Source: Prevotellaceae bacterium (GTDB lineage Bacteria > Bacteroidota > Bacteroidia > Bacteroidales > UBA932). From it: a stretch of DNA of 8,612 nucleotides. The stretch is from the NCBI GenBank assembly GCA_031267155.1, contig JAIRZR010000508.1, forward strand, positions 1 to 8,612, read 5' to 3'. The translations under genes and the position numbers were made by a program. The first letter of the stretch is position 1. Every line of letters begins with the position of its first letter. Under the pieces are notes generated by a model that searched no databases, was not told the DNA's origin, and worked only from the letters and a program-made list of their open reading frames with translations. This document shows, one piece after another, positions 7,900 to 8,612 of the stretch.

Positions 7900-8612
7900 T
7901 GTCTGTATTTAATTATAAAAAATATAAAGTATCCCTGAAAAGCGACTCAAAGAAAACGCAGGGGTTACGCACCGGAGATATTGTGAGAAGACAGTATTTC
8001 GATGGGGGGAATGTCATTTATTCCCTGATGTGCGTTTTGGATTATGGTTCGGATAAAGTTGTTGATGAAAACAATGAAATCAGGGAACAGCCGTTTTTTA
8101 TTGCTGCCCTGCTGGAGGGAAATGCGCCGCAGACAGTTGAGATACTTGACTTCATGCGCATCGCCAGTCTGTTTGATACAGGCAGGTCCGGGGCGCTGTA
8201 TCTTACCGCCTCTGATGATCAGGCTCCGTACATGGATGTTATTGACGGAATCGGAAGAAACAGGAGCCTGTGCTGGCCTGAAAGTATTGGCAATATTGAT
8301 AACATGGATTCAATGGCTCAATACATCATTCAGGGTAAAGAATATGTTTTTGCCGAATATATCAAATCGGAACATGATCATTGCAGGATTTGCCATTTGG
8401 TTAAAAACCAAGCCTCTCATTCAGGCTTTATTGGATTGCGGCAGGATTTTTATCAATATGTGGAAAATCCGGAACGTGTACTGGTTTCATATAAAATCAA
8501 ATCAAGCCGAGAACTTCAGAATATTAAAGGCTCGCTGGAATACGCCAATGGCGTTCATATTGATGGGGAAGTTGCTGTCACTTCCGGTACGGAATGGGAG
8601 TATAAATTTCAT
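7899..8612 (+). CDS. Tail-tip/baseplate protein continuing the fibre architecture, 3' partial
   Basis: An ATG at 7899 overlaps the fibre stop (TAATG at 7897-7901) and opens a frame without stops to the window end, giving 238 residues of an unfinished protein. Residues 23-50 ('LRTGDIVRRQYFDGGNVIYS') match the 'f..gDlirCQ...g..lkyY' segment of large Bacteroidota phage tail proteins, and residues 90-121 ('GRSGALYLTASDDQAPYMDV', then 'IDGIGRN') match the segment after it. These normally follow the 'KKMRVYELEVQK...NGSLWVSD' module, which ends the preceding gene here. Residues about 193-238 ('VLVSYKIKSSRELQNIKGSL', 'VAVTSGTEWEYKFH') look like the start of a β-sandwich, perhaps carbohydrate-binding-like, though this is weak. 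A His/Cys cluster (H159, H161, C162, C165, H166, H174) is present. It probably acts beside the fibre at the tail tip; the specific function is unknown. 'GAAGAAATAATTTA' upstream offers at most a weak ribosome site, so coupled reinitiation is plausible. Confidence 0.7.
   Translation, partial: MSVFNYKKYKVSLKSDSKKTQGLRTGDIVRRQYFDGGNVIYSLMCVLDYGSDKVVDENNEIREQPFFIAALLEGNAPQTVEILDFMRIASLFDTGRSGALYLTASDDQAPYMDVIDGIGRNRSLCWPESIGNIDNMDSMAQYIIQGKEYVFAEYIKSEHDHCRICHLVKNQASHSGFIGLRQDFYQYVENPERVLVSYKIKSSRELQNIKGSLEYANGVHIDGEVAVTSGTEWEYKFH

Noticed and set aside
7880..7920. Frameshift or nonsense mutation making the fibre and the following gene one broken pseudogene
   Set aside because: A clean ATG overlaps the stop, as at two other junctions here, and both products keep family features on their own sides.
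6136..8612. Diversity-generating retroelement variable region in the fibre genes
   Set aside because: No near-duplicate template/variable pair with adenine-specific differences was seen and no reverse transcriptase is in the window.
1..8612. tRNA, rRNA, CRISPR array, insertion sequence or attachment site
   Set aside because: No matching structure or repeat was seen; practically every base is within the six consecutive coding regions.

Overview
The window looks like the tail-tip part of a tailed bacteriophage or prophage infecting a member of the Bacteroidota. Six genes lie on the + strand with no real intergenic space. The taxonomic hint comes from three observations: protein features I recall mainly from Bacteroides/Parabacteroides-type phages (a DUF6046-like protein, the C-terminal block of the tape measure, and the 'KKMRVYELEVQK...NGSLWVSD' end of the fibre protein); near-absence of Shine-Dalgarno sequences before the starts, as usual in this phylum; and moderate, AT-leaning composition. 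No integrase, packaging, capsid or lysis gene is in view, so free phage, prophage and phage-derived particle cannot be told apart.

Layout: 2-2770, tape measure protein lacking its N-terminus; 2777-3754, DUF6046-like tail protein; 3754-5199, baseplate hub (gpD/gp27-like); 5183-6136, tail spike/puncturing protein (gpV/gp45-like); 6136-7899, tail fibre or receptor-proximal protein; 7899-8612, start of another tail-tip protein, cut by the window end. The order tape measure, connector, hub, spike matches phage Mu (tape measure, N, P, 45).

The tape measure would set tail length. The DUF6046-like protein and hub would close the tube end, the spike would cap it, and the fibre and its downstream partner would contact the cell surface. 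Three of the five junctions are UAAUG, where stop and start share one base; one is a 17-base overlap and one a 6-base gap. This points to one coupled late transcript whose promoter and terminator lie outside the window.

I do not see a defence system, RNA gene, CRISPR array, insertion sequence or diversity-generating repeat pair. The points most worth a second look are the split of a normally continuous tail-tip architecture into two genes at 7899, a long AT-richer non-canonical segment in the tape measure, its poly-asparagine tract, and a spike followed directly by a fibre with no gp25/gpJ-like genes.
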